Source: Stentor coeruleus (lineage: Eukaryota; Ciliophora; Heterotrichea; Heterotrichida; Stentoridae). Taken from it: 27,316 bases of DNA. How positions within the stretch are numbered: position 1 is the stretch's first letter; each line of letters starts with the position of its first letter. The notes beneath the pieces were generated by a model that saw only the letters and a program-made list of their open reading frames with translations, made no database searches and was not told the DNA's origin. The DNA lies in the NCBI GenBank assembly GCA_001970955.1, contig MPUH01000979.1, positions 1 to 27,316 on the forward strand, written 5' to 3'. Below, piece after piece: positions 1 to 8,868 of this stretch. The translations under genes were made by a program, and so were the position numbers.

Positions 1-660
1 ATAATATAGAGTTTTGTAAGCTTAAATTAGGTATTTTTATAGCTGGTTTTAATGTTTTAGATAAACAAAGTTATTATAAGTGATTAGTAGGTTTTATATG
101 ATTATGGTGAAGTTTTATTAGAAAATTATCAGTAAAATAATTACTTAATATCTTATAATATATTTAAGTTTTCTGGAGAAAAATTTTGCTTGTTGATGTT
201 TTAGATTTAAATATTTGATTGAAATTGTTATTGAAAATCAGTTTTTTGATCTGCTTGATATTAAAATTTCAAATGAAATATGCATTTATATTGTGATATG
301 TGAAATTTTGTTTTATATAATTTATCTGTTTCTTTGAATTTGTGAGTATGTGTTGCTTAAACAATTATGAGAAAGTTTTAACAAATTTCAATAGTTGCTT
401 TAATGGGTTAATATACTTAGTTAACTTATATCAAGGATTAAAAAAAATAAACTAAAGGTGTTTAATAATATGCAGTATAGATAAAAACATAAACCTTAGC
501 ATGTGGGTGTATTTTAAAATATTCCAAGTTATATCTCTAAACTTAAACATCATCATCATATAGAAAATCTATTATAAAATTTTATCAATACCCAAACTTA
601 CTCTTACTAATTTCTCCTTCCATATTATTGATTTCCTATCAGAGTTCGACTAGAATATAA
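1..660. other. Non-coding left end and 5' flank of the first gene
   Basis: No convincing gene, RNA or mobile element was found. From 1 to about 430 the plus strand is rich in G and T and poor in C, the composition seen elsewhere in this window after the stop of a plus gene or before the start of a minus gene. From about 480 to 640 it becomes C-rich and G-poor, as before other plus-strand starts. The left neighbour outside the window is therefore either a plus gene ending, or a minus gene starting, just before base 1 (inference). TATAA occurs at 656-660, directly before the start codon at 661. Confidence 0.6.
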
Positions 661-978
661 ATGAGTTACAACGCTAATGACAAGTTTTGGACGCAGCGAG
701 TGCAAAAGGAAGAGCAAAGGATCTTTCGTGAACTCAAAAGCCGAGGAGAATTAAATGCCCTTCGAGACGCTGAACGTCTATCGAATTTTTCTTCTTATCA
801 TGGGATAAATGTGCGCAAGCCTGGACAAGGACTTAAAGAGACAATAGAAAGATTAGAAATTGTCTTAGAAGATGAAAGAAAAAAGCGGCAAAAGGCTGAA
901 AACACTGTTAAAAAGTTAAAAATACTTTTGAGAAGCTTGGAAAACTCTAAGGACAATATCGAAAGCATTAATAAATAA
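661..978 (+). CDS. Small charged coiled-coil protein, unknown function
   Basis: Encodes 105 residues from ATG at 661 to TAA at 976-978. I do not recognise a family. The first half is polar and includes a WTQRVQKEEQRIFRELKSR helix-like stretch. Residues about 58-100 are a Glu/Lys/Leu-rich heptad-like helix (ETIERLEIVLEDERKKRQKA and onward) that should form a coiled coil. There is no signal peptide, membrane segment or cysteine. Codon use is less AT-extreme than the flanks, and the 5' flank is C-rich and G-poor as for neighbouring genes, which supports a real gene despite its size. An overlapping minus-strand ORF at 1040-798 is Ser/Phe/Leu-rich and looks like a shadow. A small axonemal or cytoskeletal protein is conceivable, but nothing specific shows it. 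Confidence 0.6.
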   Translation: MSYNANDKFWTQRVQKEEQRIFRELKSRGELNALRDAERLSNFSSYHGINVRKPGQGLKETIERLEIVLEDERKKRQKAENTVKKLKILLRSLENSKDNIESINK

Positions 979-1360
979 CTGCCTTTAGTAAAGATATTTT
1001 TGATAAGATATTGGCTTTTCCCTTTGTGAAGTGAATGCAAAAAATAACAGTTTGGTTTTTGGGGTTATAGGAAAATAAGATTGATTTTCGGTTAAGATTT
1101 TCTTTAATAAAATATTCTTTTTTTTTAGTTATTCTAATACTGAAATAAAGATAGGGATAGGTTTTTCATATATATAAGAATAAAATACTTAGCATTATTT
1201 TCCTAATCCTAACTACCCATCTCCTCCCTTCATCCAAATCTCACAAAACCTTAATCCTCCAACTTCCTTCCTTAAAAATTCCAATCCTATTTTACTTATC
1301 CCAATAAACCCTTCACAATTTCACCATAATCTTCCTTACCATTCAAGACATACAATAAAT
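979..1360. promoter_or_regulatory. Spacer with a 154-nt G-free tract before the C2/PX gene
   Basis: No gene seen. The left part (979-1160) is T/G-rich. From 1193 to 1346 the plus strand contains no G at all; 1201-1320 has 44 C and 0 G. A G-free leader cannot contain ATG, a GT donor or an AG acceptor, so it cannot present false starts or splice sites. This is the clearest short example of the upstream skew seen before many genes here. Its role as promoter or leader is inferred from position. Confidence 0.5.
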
Positions 1361-2164
1361 ATGTGGAAAGGTGATAAACCAATACTCCGTATTGAAATCC
1401 AAGAAGCCGCCAACTTAAAACTCTTAGACTTAAACATCCAACCATTCTTCATCATAACCTCAGGCGACCAAAACATAAAATCAAAAGTCGGCATTTCTTC
1501 TGAAGATCGTCACACATGGAATGAAAAGTTATCATTAGCCCTTGACCCAAACAGTTCAATAACTTTTAATTTATTCACACTTCAAGAAGGTCAAGAAATT
1601 CTCATAGACAAAAGTTCTTTACCATTTGCAGAAATCTGTTCACTAAAAAAATCCCAAAATACATGGATATCATTTTCTACAGCAAAAAAACAGTCTGTAG
1701 GTTTTAATATATCTAATATTTTAACTACAGGAATTAAAAGAGAAACAGGTAAATCCCCACAGCTTAATGTAACATTGATTTTTATACCCAATAATTTTTT
1801 AAGAGTTGTTGGGGCTAATATTCAAGGATATAGGATTGTTCTTAAAGGAAAAGATGCATATACAGTTTATAATGTTCATGTTACAAGAAATGATGGAAAA
1901 ACATGGGTTAAACAGATACGATATTCACAAGTTTATGCTATAAAAAATGAATTGGAAAGTGTTGAACATGGACTTGCTAGTATTGACTTTCCTGGGAAGA
2001 CTTATTTTGAGTTTTTATCATGTGTTTGGCCAACTCTTGGGAGATTCCATCCAGAGAATATAGAGAAAAGAAGGAAAGGGATTGAAGAAGTTTTGAAATA
2101 TATTGTCAGTCGTTATAAGAATTTTGGAGCGGATAGTTTGAATAATTTGCTTGAAAATGCTTAG
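1361..2164 (+). CDS. C2-like plus PX domain phosphoinositide-binding protein
   Basis: Encodes 267 residues, ATG at 1361 to TAG. Residues about 5-142 are beta-rich and resemble a C2 fold (LRIEIQEAANLKLLD, then FFIITSG, WNEKLSLAL and SITFNLF strand patterns). The acidic calcium loops of a canonical C2 domain are not obvious, so any membrane binding may be calcium-independent. Residues about 155-253 match a PX domain. They include the R-Y-S basic motif (187-189), the FPGK loop (210-213) and the helix IEKRRKGIEEVLKYIV with paired arginines at 237-238. In PX proteins these residues contact PI3P on endosomal membranes. Seen: the PX motifs. Family knowledge: phosphoinositide binding. Inferred: a role in endosome or vacuole trafficking. 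The first half of the gene is C-rich and the second half G-rich on the sense strand. Confidence 0.87.
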   Translation: MWKGDKPILRIEIQEAANLKLLDLNIQPFFIITSGDQNIKSKVGISSEDRHTWNEKLSLALDPNSSITFNLFTLQEGQEILIDKSSLPFAEICSLKKSQNTWISFSTAKKQSVGFNISNILTTGIKRETGKSPQLNVTLIFIPNNFLRVVGANIQGYRIVLKGKDAYTVYNVHVTRNDGKTWVKQIRYSQVYAIKNELESVEHGLASIDFPGKTYFEFLSCVWPTLGRFHPENIEKRRKGIEEVLKYIVSRYKNFGADSLNNLLENA

Positions 2165-2353
2165 TAATATATTTCAATTGACTATGAAAATATTTTTTTA
2201 TAATTTTGTTATATGGTATAGTTAGATTTTTTATATTAACATAACAAATATTACTTGTTGTTTTTATATATTTTACTATCTTTTCTAGAAAAAAATTCAC
2301 ATATATCTAATCGTATTAAATAAAAAAATTATTCTTATCTGAAATCCTTACAC

Positions 2354-3664
2354 TTAAAGGCACATTTTTTGTCCATATCTCTTCCATATATTCCTTCTAG
2401 TTTTTTTATACAAGCTTTGAACATATGCTAGATTTAATTGGCTTTCAATCCAAATATGCCATTTATGGAAAGGAATTCCTTGCTTAATAGCGTTATCATA
2501 AAGTTCTTGTGAACTAACACTATAAACACTATCCATATGTGGCGAGTTCATTTTCACAGCTTGGACAGTTAGTAAAAAGTACTCTTCTGGAGGTTTTTTT
2601 CTTTGTCCTCTTGCTTGAGTAACATTAATTCCAAGTCCTGAAGATATAGAAAACGATCTTGTATTTGAAAACAAACTTGAAGTTCTAGTTTTTGGTGTAT
2701 GAGAATGTATATGAGAGGGTTTTAGGAAAAGTAGATCTTCAATAGAATTATTTCCTTGAGCTAAAGCTGACTTAAATGCTAATTCATCATATTCATCAGC
2801 AAGACTTTCTAGTTCTGAATGAAGACTTGAAGCATGACTATTCCCAGGTTTAGCTGATGTGTCGTTATCAGAAAATTTCAACATTGATAAATCTTCTTCT
2901 AATCTGCTACTTAAAGATTGCAACCTTTCACAACGTGAAGTTAAAAGTTTGACTTGACTATCAAGCATTTCTATCTCTTGAGATTGGATTTCTCGAGATT
3001 TTTCACTTTCTTTATAGTTTTCTTGAAGTTTTGTATATCGCGTTTCTAATTTTGTGAAGTTCTCTTTATATTCATTGAGCTCTTTTTCTTTTTGGGAGAA
3101 GATTTCATTAAGACGCCTGTTTTCTTTTTCTAGTTGTGAACGTTTTTTTTGGATTGATTCGAGTTCTAGACGAAACTCTTTTTTTATAAGTTCAATTTCT
3201 TCTTCATTGGAAACTGGACGACACTCAAGAAAACGGTCTCGATTTAGACGGTTTATTTCGGCTGAGTTTAATAGCATTAATTCCTCGGTTTCGATAAGAG
3301 CCTTGTTAATTTCTTCATAACGAGTTTCTGCTGTAACGAGAGATTCTTGAAGAGTTTTAATATCGATGCTTTGGTGATGAACTTTGTCTAATGCATGCAT
3401 AAGTTTATTTTTTTTCTCACTAAGTTTAAATTTGAGCTGGTCATTATTATCCAATATCGACAAGCCAATTTCCACTGATGATTGAAGATCTCGTTCTCTA
3501 CCAACAAGTTCCTCAACAACATCTTGAAGTTCTTCTAAGATAGTGGCTTTATGGTTTTTGTTCTTAGCTCTTCTTTCTAGGAAATTCAGACTTAAGTCTT
3601 CAGTAAAAGAATACAATAAAGATCTCAATTGACTTGTGTCAGTTTTTACAAGGCTCGATTTCAT
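2354..3664 (-). CDS. Coiled-coil protein with CC1-box-like motif; candidate dynein adaptor
   Basis: Encodes 436 residues; ATG at 3664, TAA at 2356-2354. Residues about 40-262 are almost continuous coiled coil. Near its start, residues 59-74 read DLQSSVEIGLSILDNN. This closely follows the CC1 box of BICD-related, TRAK and HAP1 adaptors (pattern D-L-x-x-A-A-x-x-G-x-x-L-L-x-x-N), which binds the dynein light intermediate chain. The two Ala are Ser-Val here. About 210 residues further on, after the coiled coil, residues 279-288 (SSLHSELESL) have an L-x-x-E core like the Spindly motif that contacts the dynactin pointed end. The order matches adaptors of this class. A Ser/Thr-rich linker (about 300-350) leads to a C-terminal domain (about 358-436) rich in aromatics (FHKWHIWIESQLNLAYVQSL) that I do not recognise; it could bind cargo. 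The gene is divergent from the NEK kinase gene, which lies 1.3 kb away. Coiled-coil and gene call are firm; the adaptor role is inferred. Confidence 0.82.
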   Translation of the reverse strand: MKSSLVKTDTSQLRSLLYSFTEDLSLNFLERRAKNKNHKATILEELQDVVEELVGRERDLQSSVEIGLSILDNNDQLKFKLSEKKNKLMHALDKVHHQSIDIKTLQESLVTAETRYEEINKALIETEELMLLNSAEINRLNRDRFLECRPVSNEEEIELIKKEFRLELESIQKKRSQLEKENRRLNEIFSQKEKELNEYKENFTKLETRYTKLQENYKESEKSREIQSQEIEMLDSQVKLLTSRCERLQSLSSRLEEDLSMLKFSDNDTSAKPGNSHASSLHSELESLADEYDELAFKSALAQGNNSIEDLLFLKPSHIHSHTPKTRTSSLFSNTRSFSISSGLGINVTQARGQRKKPPEEYFLLTVQAVKMNSPHMDSVYSVSSQELYDNAIKQGIPFHKWHIWIESQLNLAYVQSLYKKTRRNIWKRYGQKMCL

Positions 3665-4953
3665 ATTAACAACAGTTAATTATTATTAACCCCAGCCTTC
3701 TATTTTTTAAATATGTTCGTCGATAAATATATGATGGTTAATTCTCCTGGTAGTATAGATTAGATTTAAATGATTAGGATATAGGAAAATTATTAATTAC
3801 TTAATCAAAGGTTGTAATTATAAGTGAAGTGATCAAACATTAATAAAGGACTTAAGGTTTTAATAGGGGCAAGTTTTTTAATTTTGTGGATAAATAGAGA
3901 AAAAATTGGAATAAAGAAGTATTTTGTACTGTAAAATTGAGTGTTTGAATGCTTTTTTTGATAAGTTAATGCTTTGCTTGGTTTATGGCTTTGAGTCTTA
4001 TTTATAAGAATTTTTTTCTGGATAGAATAAAAGAAGGAAGAGATAGTTATAGAAAAAAACAATGTGGGTTATGGATGATTTGGTGATTACAAATTATTGA
4101 AGAACATAAGGTTTTTTGGTCCTTTATTTAGAAATATAAATTTATGAGATAATACCTTTGTAGAATATTGTGATAATGATAAGGATTTTATATGATAATT
4201 GGTTTCGTTTATTCAAAAATTTAGATAATACTTTGACTTATTATTTTATTAGATAGTTTCTTGTTATATGAATAGGTTTAGGAAAAATGATTAAAAAATT
4301 ATTTCGATTAAAAATATTAAAAGTTTGATTAAGTTAATTTAGACTTTACATAGAATAAACTAATAGTTAAGGATAATAATTAAAATTATGCAGTTTTTAT
4401 ATCTTAATTTGAAAGCTTTCTTAAATAGTCTATATAATAAACTGAAACTAAATAACTATAAAAAAATAATCATAAGGCCTCTAATTATTCTTTTTAAAGT
4501 CGAAATTTACAATATTTTAACCTAAAAACTTAATGATCCTAGTAAGCACTATCACAATTATTAAAATTACCAAAATGCACATTTTAGAATACAATTTCAT
4601 GTAATTTTAATCTTCATTTACCTTTATATCCAATTTTTTTAACTTAAAATCTCTATAAGCACTACAATAATAAAACATGATCTAAACAAAAAAATCAATA
4701 TAAATCCTCATATAAACAACTTAAATCATATCCTCCTTTCCTTATAATCAATAAACACCTTAACTAAATAAAAAAATAAAATCATCAATTAAAAATCCTA
4801 ACACATATTTTTCTAATTTTAAAACCTCATTCACATATCTTCAATTCTATTATTAACTTACCCCAAACCCTATTATTCATAATTTTCCTACATCCACATC
4901 ACTAATCCTGTAAATATGGTTCTCCTCATAATATTAACAAACCGACTCATTTC
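3665..4953. promoter_or_regulatory. 1.3 kb divergent spacer with a 230-nt G-free tract
   Basis: The longest gene-free interval that lies between two genes. It separates the start of the minus-strand coiled-coil gene from the start of the NEK gene, so it should hold two promoters. The left part (about 3780-4340) is G-rich and C-poor on the plus strand, which is C-rich on the sense strand of the left gene. The right part is the opposite: 4680-4909 is 230 consecutive bases without a G. The change is near 4400, where a perfect 10-bp palindrome GAAAGCTTTC lies at 4411-4420. A minus-strand ORF of 85 codons at 4062-3805 was judged spurious. Confidence 0.5.
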
Positions 4954-6357
4954 ATGTCAGAAAAGTACAAAATGATCAAACTTCTAGGAGAAGGGTCATT
5001 CGGCAAGTGTTACCTAGTCGAAGCTCAAACTGATAAATGTCGTTGTGTAATCAAACAAATTGACATAGGCGTGATGACCCAAGAAGAAAAAGATGAAACA
5101 ATCCGCGAAGCTTTAATACTTAGAAATCTTAACCATCCAAACATCATCCAATTTCGAGATGCTTATACAACAAAAAAGAAAAAGCTTTGTATTGTTATGG
5201 ACTATGCTGATGGTGGAGACATGCAATCGAAAATCAAAGAAAGAAATGGAAGAACTTTTCAAGAAGATCAAGTATTAGATTGGTTTGTTCAAATTTGCTT
5301 GGCAATGAAGCATGTGCATGATAGAAAAATTCTTCATAGAGACTTAAAATCTCAGAATATATTCCTCACAAGGACTGGTAGGATAAAACTTGGGGATTTT
5401 GGAATTGCTAAAGTCCTAAGCGCAACTGTAGATAATGCAAAGACTATGGTCGGAACACCTTATTATCTATCACCAGAAATAGTTGAAAATCGTCCTTATA
5501 GCTTTAAAAGTGATATTTGGTCTTTAGGAGTTTTACTATATGAAATGTGTTGTTTAAAGCCACCATTTGATGCCACTTCCTTACATTTTTTAGCTTTGAA
5601 AATTGTAAGAGGACAGTACCCGCCGCTAAATAAACAGTTTTCACAACCTTTAAGAAACTTAGTTACGAAAATGCTTAAAACTGATTCTAATCAAAGACCA
5701 ACTATATATGAGATATTAAAAGAACCACTTATAAGAAATAGGATCAAGAATTTTTTAAGCAGTTCGCAAAGGAGTAATGAGTTTTCACATACTGTATTAC
5801 ATAATGTGAATATTTTAAATGTATCTGATAAATCTAGAGAAGATCTTAGTATTGTGAGTAATCCTGAAGAAGAGAAAAAACAAGAAGCGCTTAAACAAGA
5901 AATGCTTAAATCAGTTAGACAGTTGAAAAGCGATTTTAAGAATATGAAAAATTGTGATAGAGAAGCACAGGAAGAAGGGATTATGCTTTGTGAAATGAAT
6001 GAAATTGTCCTTGCTAATGAAGATGATCAAAGCGAAGTTTCAGTTCATAGTAGTGTTGTTGAAGTACCTCCAGATCGTGAAGATGAAATTGAAGATACTC
6101 ATGAAGAAAACAAAGATGATAGTTCTGATGATGCTGAAGATAAAATCAAACTTATGAAGCAATATCTTGAAGGATGTCTAGGGAAAAAAAAGTTATTTGA
6201 GGCAAAGAAAATTATAAACGCATTAGTTCCTACTGAAGATGATCTTGATTTTGACGCTTTATCACCAAATCTTGAGCATTTGATGGACCGAGACCAACAA
6301 GCTGAATATGTGCCTATAATCTACAGTCTTATCGAATTAGAACGTAGTGTTTCTTAG
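4954..6357 (+). CDS. NEK-family serine/threonine protein kinase
   Basis: Encodes 467 residues; ATG at 4954, TAG stop. The N-terminal kinase domain (about 5-262) is complete. It has the glycine loop GEGSFG (12-17), ATP-binding K34, helix-C E52, catalytic HRD (128-130) with N135, DFG (148-150), the activation segment TMVGTPYYLSPE (164-175), and SDIWSLGVLLYEM. Sequence style (IKQIDI, HPNII, GDMQSKI, WFVQICLAMKHVHD) is that of the NEK1/3/5 group. Residues 271-360 are helical and charged. Residues about 370-392 are strongly acidic, and the last 75 residues form an amphipathic region (MKQYLEGCLGKKKLFEAKKI) like the conserved C-terminal segment of NEK1-type kinases. NEK kinases act at basal bodies, cilia and microtubules and are greatly expanded in ciliates. 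All catalytic residues are present, so it should be active. The exact NEK subtype cannot be decided without a tree. Confidence 0.97.
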   Translation: MSEKYKMIKLLGEGSFGKCYLVEAQTDKCRCVIKQIDIGVMTQEEKDETIREALILRNLNHPNIIQFRDAYTTKKKKLCIVMDYADGGDMQSKIKERNGRTFQEDQVLDWFVQICLAMKHVHDRKILHRDLKSQNIFLTRTGRIKLGDFGIAKVLSATVDNAKTMVGTPYYLSPEIVENRPYSFKSDIWSLGVLLYEMCCLKPPFDATSLHFLALKIVRGQYPPLNKQFSQPLRNLVTKMLKTDSNQRPTIYEILKEPLIRNRIKNFLSSSQRSNEFSHTVLHNVNILNVSDKSREDLSIVSNPEEEKKQEALKQEMLKSVRQLKSDFKNMKNCDREAQEEGIMLCEMNEIVLANEDDQSEVSVHSSVVEVPPDREDEIEDTHEENKDDSSDDAEDKIKLMKQYLEGCLGKKKLFEAKKIINALVPTEDDLDFDALSPNLEHLMDRDQQAEYVPIIYSLIELERSVS

Positions 6358-6928
6358 TAATGAATTCTCAAAAAAATGATTAAAATATTCAGAAAATGAA
6401 TTATTTTGTAGTGAATATTCTAGGATTTTTGTATTTTTATATATTGTGTATATTAAGCATATATAAAAAGAATAAGTATGAGAGGATGATATATAGCTTA
6501 AGGATAATTTGATAGTTTTATAGATTTTTGCATATGATAAAAGGCTTTTACTATAGTGAATAAATTTTAAAATGGATAGAAAATAGTCAGATAAAGATAT
6601 CAAAATAATGCTAAGCAAACAAAATTCAATATAATAATTCAATAAATATATATAAAACATTACCTGGTTTTAAAATATTTGTAAAGAAAAGTAGACCCTA
6701 CTAAGTTTTAAAGTTTTTTATTGAAATAAACCTTCTTTTAGATATCTATTGTGTAAAATTGCTAGTAATCTATTAAAAAATATAACTAATATTTATACTC
6801 TTATCTAAAAAAGCAAATACCTCTATTTCTTTTAGACAAACTCTATCTATAATTATTATTTCTAACACCGCAAGCCAAAATTCCACTATAAAACCTAATC
6901 AAATACACTTTATAACGATAACACAAAT
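6358..6928. other. Gene-free spacer between NEK kinase and first MFS gene
   Basis: No gene supported. After the NEK stop, the plus strand is G-leaning and C-poor to about 6600; the last part before 6929 is C-leaning and G-poor. TATAA at 6911-6915 lies 13 nt before the ATG. A minus-strand ORF (6660-6337) made of Ile, Leu, Tyr and Ser is attributed to the C-poor composition, which removes minus-strand stops. Confidence 0.5.
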
Positions 6929-8302
6929 ATGCACGAAGTTCCAATCTCAGAGGCCATAGAGATGACTTCAGGGAATCTAAAATATCAATATTTCATTGCA
7001 ATTATCTTAGGTCTCTGTAACTTTGTTTATTCAAGCTATGTCCTAGGTTTCCCCTTTATGCTATCACAAGACAAAAACGGCCCTAATGCAACAAATTCTC
7101 TTGAACTCTTTGATGATAGAGAAAATATAAAACATCTAATTACAAAAGCATTTTTCCTCGGAATACCTTTCGGGGCATTAGTGCTTTCTTTACTATCTGA
7201 CAAGTATGGGCGAAAAAAGGTTTTTGAAATAACAATTCGATGTTATTGTCTTTTTACTTTTATGATATGTATTACATTAACCCATAGGATGCTTATTGTG
7301 TTTAGTTTTCTATTAGGTTTTTTATTTCAGAATGGTATTTGTTCAGTTTTTATTATGATGATTGAAATTCTCCCTATTGATTCTCGAGTCAAAATGACAT
7401 GTTTTGTTGTTGGATGTTGGGGTCTTGGGCTGATTTACAATTCACTGTTGTACTTTTTTGGCATATCTTGGAGAGTGAATTTGCTTTTTATAACTGTTCT
7501 ACTTGTTGTTATCATAAAAATGCTAGAGTATGCTTATGAATCACCTCGAATCCTTTTTATTAACAGCGGTAACAAGCAAGCACATAATGTTTTGAATGAA
7601 ATTTGTATTTATAATGAACAAGGAGAGTTCACAAATCAAATTTTTAAATCTAGTGCATTTGTTGAAGGATATTGCTATTATGGTCTTTTTAAAAGAAATC
7701 TTATTAAAACAACATTTTTGTGTGTTTTATTCTGGCTTAGTACAATCCTTTTGTATAGTGAATTAGCATTTATTAATGTGACTATATTTTCAGATATTCA
7801 TTATAATGGGATAACTATAGGGATTATAGAAATTGGCTCTATGGCTTTATTATCAATATTTGGAAATAAAATTCAGCGTAAACAATTATTTTTTTATTCA
7901 CTTATAACAACTCGTATAGGGATAATACTTACTGCTCAGTTTTCATATTTTACACCAGAGTCTTTAGGAATTGTTTTACCTTTTCTTGTAACTAAGTTAG
8001 GGCTTTGGTCAGAATTGTATTTAATGCTTTTAGTTACTGGGGAATTATTTCCTACTTATTATAGAAGTACAGGTTATGGATTTTGCACAATTATTGGAAG
8101 TATTGGGTTTTTGGCTCATAACTGGCTTGTCGACTATACTAAGATTTTCAATATATCCTCAACAATAATCACAGTAATTTTATCATGTTTATCATTTGTT
8201 TCTGTTTACTTTATTCACGAAACAGGCAAATCCAAACTCAAAGATTTTACTGAGTCTGAAAATTACAGCATTAAAGAGTCAATACCTTTTAATCTCATCT
8301 AA
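6929..8302 (+). CDS. MFS transporter, SLC22/sugar-porter-like (tandem copy 1)
   Basis: Encodes 457 residues; ATG at 6929, TAA stop. Hydrophobicity fits 12 membrane helices with an acidic/polar first extracellular loop carrying an NAT sequon (53-55). Major-facilitator signatures are clear: loop 2-3 motif LSDKYGRKKV (89-98), YESPR after helix 6 (203-207), ELFPTYYRSTGYG (372-384) and a C-terminal ETGKSKLKD (431-439). The last three are those of the SLC22/SV2 and sugar-porter branch (PESPR; E-L-x-P-T-x-x-R-x-x-G; PETKG). Substrate cannot be read from sequence; organic ions or sugars are the usual range. The N-terminus has the motif EMTSGNLKYQY, shared by the next two genes, so the three arose by tandem duplication. 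All three lie on the same strand. Confidence 0.93.
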   Translation: MHEVPISEAIEMTSGNLKYQYFIAIILGLCNFVYSSYVLGFPFMLSQDKNGPNATNSLELFDDRENIKHLITKAFFLGIPFGALVLSLLSDKYGRKKVFEITIRCYCLFTFMICITLTHRMLIVFSFLLGFLFQNGICSVFIMMIEILPIDSRVKMTCFVVGCWGLGLIYNSLLYFFGISWRVNLLFITVLLVVIIKMLEYAYESPRILFINSGNKQAHNVLNEICIYNEQGEFTNQIFKSSAFVEGYCYYGLFKRNLIKTTFLCVLFWLSTILLYSELAFINVTIFSDIHYNGITIGIIEIGSMALLSIFGNKIQRKQLFFYSLITTRIGIILTAQFSYFTPESLGIVLPFLVTKLGLWSELYLMLLVTGELFPTYYRSTGYGFCTIIGSIGFLAHNWLVDYTKIFNISSTIITVILSCLSFVSVYFIHETGKSKLKDFTESENYSIKESIPFNLI

Positions 8303-8868
8303 GATAGGCTTTTAATTAAATTATTTTTACTATCCTCATCATTTTATAAATTCACAGCTATGGGCTATCATTTTTATATAATAAAATTATACCATTTTTT
8401 CCTTTGTCTGATAAATAACCATAGTGTCTAATTTAGGGCCGAGCTCAGGGAAAAAAATACTCAAGCCCTTTTGGATCTTTAGTGAATCAACATTTTTGAA
8501 GTTGCATAAATCCTTAGGGGTAAATAATTCATATGAGAAAACCAGCTAAGAAAAACTTCAATATATTATGCATTTATTCTTAAAGACTTCATTATTACAA
8601 TCTAAACCTTTAGAAAATTTATTTCATCTGTATATCATTCAAAAAAAAACCAAAAACCAAAAATCAAAAAATTTTCATCAGAATCTTATCCAATATAAAA
8701 TTTTCAAATCAAAACTTTTCTATTCTACACACCCCCTTATATAAACTCATTGCATATGCTTTAGATACATTTATACAAATTTTTACCTTTACATCATCCT
8801 ATTTTTTCTTATATCATAATTTTTATCTTAAAGTTTAAATATCATGGCTAAAGTTGACTTTTATAATA
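8303..8868. other. Spacer between MFS copies 1 and 2, with a GC-richer island
   Basis: No firm gene. At 8431-8520 GC rises to 35 of 90 bases, well above the flanks. AGGGC at 8435-8439 can pair with GCCCT downstream in the same island. A stop-free plus-strand frame runs from 8415 to TAA at 8547-8549 (44 codons, no ATG), encoding for example GKKILKPFWIFSE. It may be a decayed exon, an unknown RNA, or chance. From 8682 to 8751 the plus strand has no G, as is usual before plus-strand genes here. TATAA is at 8862-8866. Confidence 0.4.

Noticed and set aside
644-650. GTTCGAC resembling a tRNA T-arm
   Set aside because: No acceptor stem, D-arm or anticodon arm can be drawn in the preceding 70 nt.
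3805-4062. Minus-strand ORF of 85 codons in the divergent spacer
   Set aside because: Ser/Lys/Phe/Tyr-rich, no domain. It lies in C-poor plus-strand sequence, where minus-strand stop codons (which need CTA or TCA on plus) are depleted by composition.
6337-6660. Minus-strand ORF of 107 codons after the NEK gene
   Set aside because: Almost only Ile, Leu, Tyr, Ser and Lys; overlaps the NEK coding end; explained by the same C-poor composition.
8460-8485. Stretch reminiscent of U5 snRNA loop 1
   Set aside because: Only a few bases match, and the flanking stems and Sm site of U5 are absent.
8844-8868. Upstream ATG at 8844 as start of MFS copy 2
   Set aside because: It is in a different frame from the transporter. 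The ATG at 8869 aligns with the starts of both sister genes.
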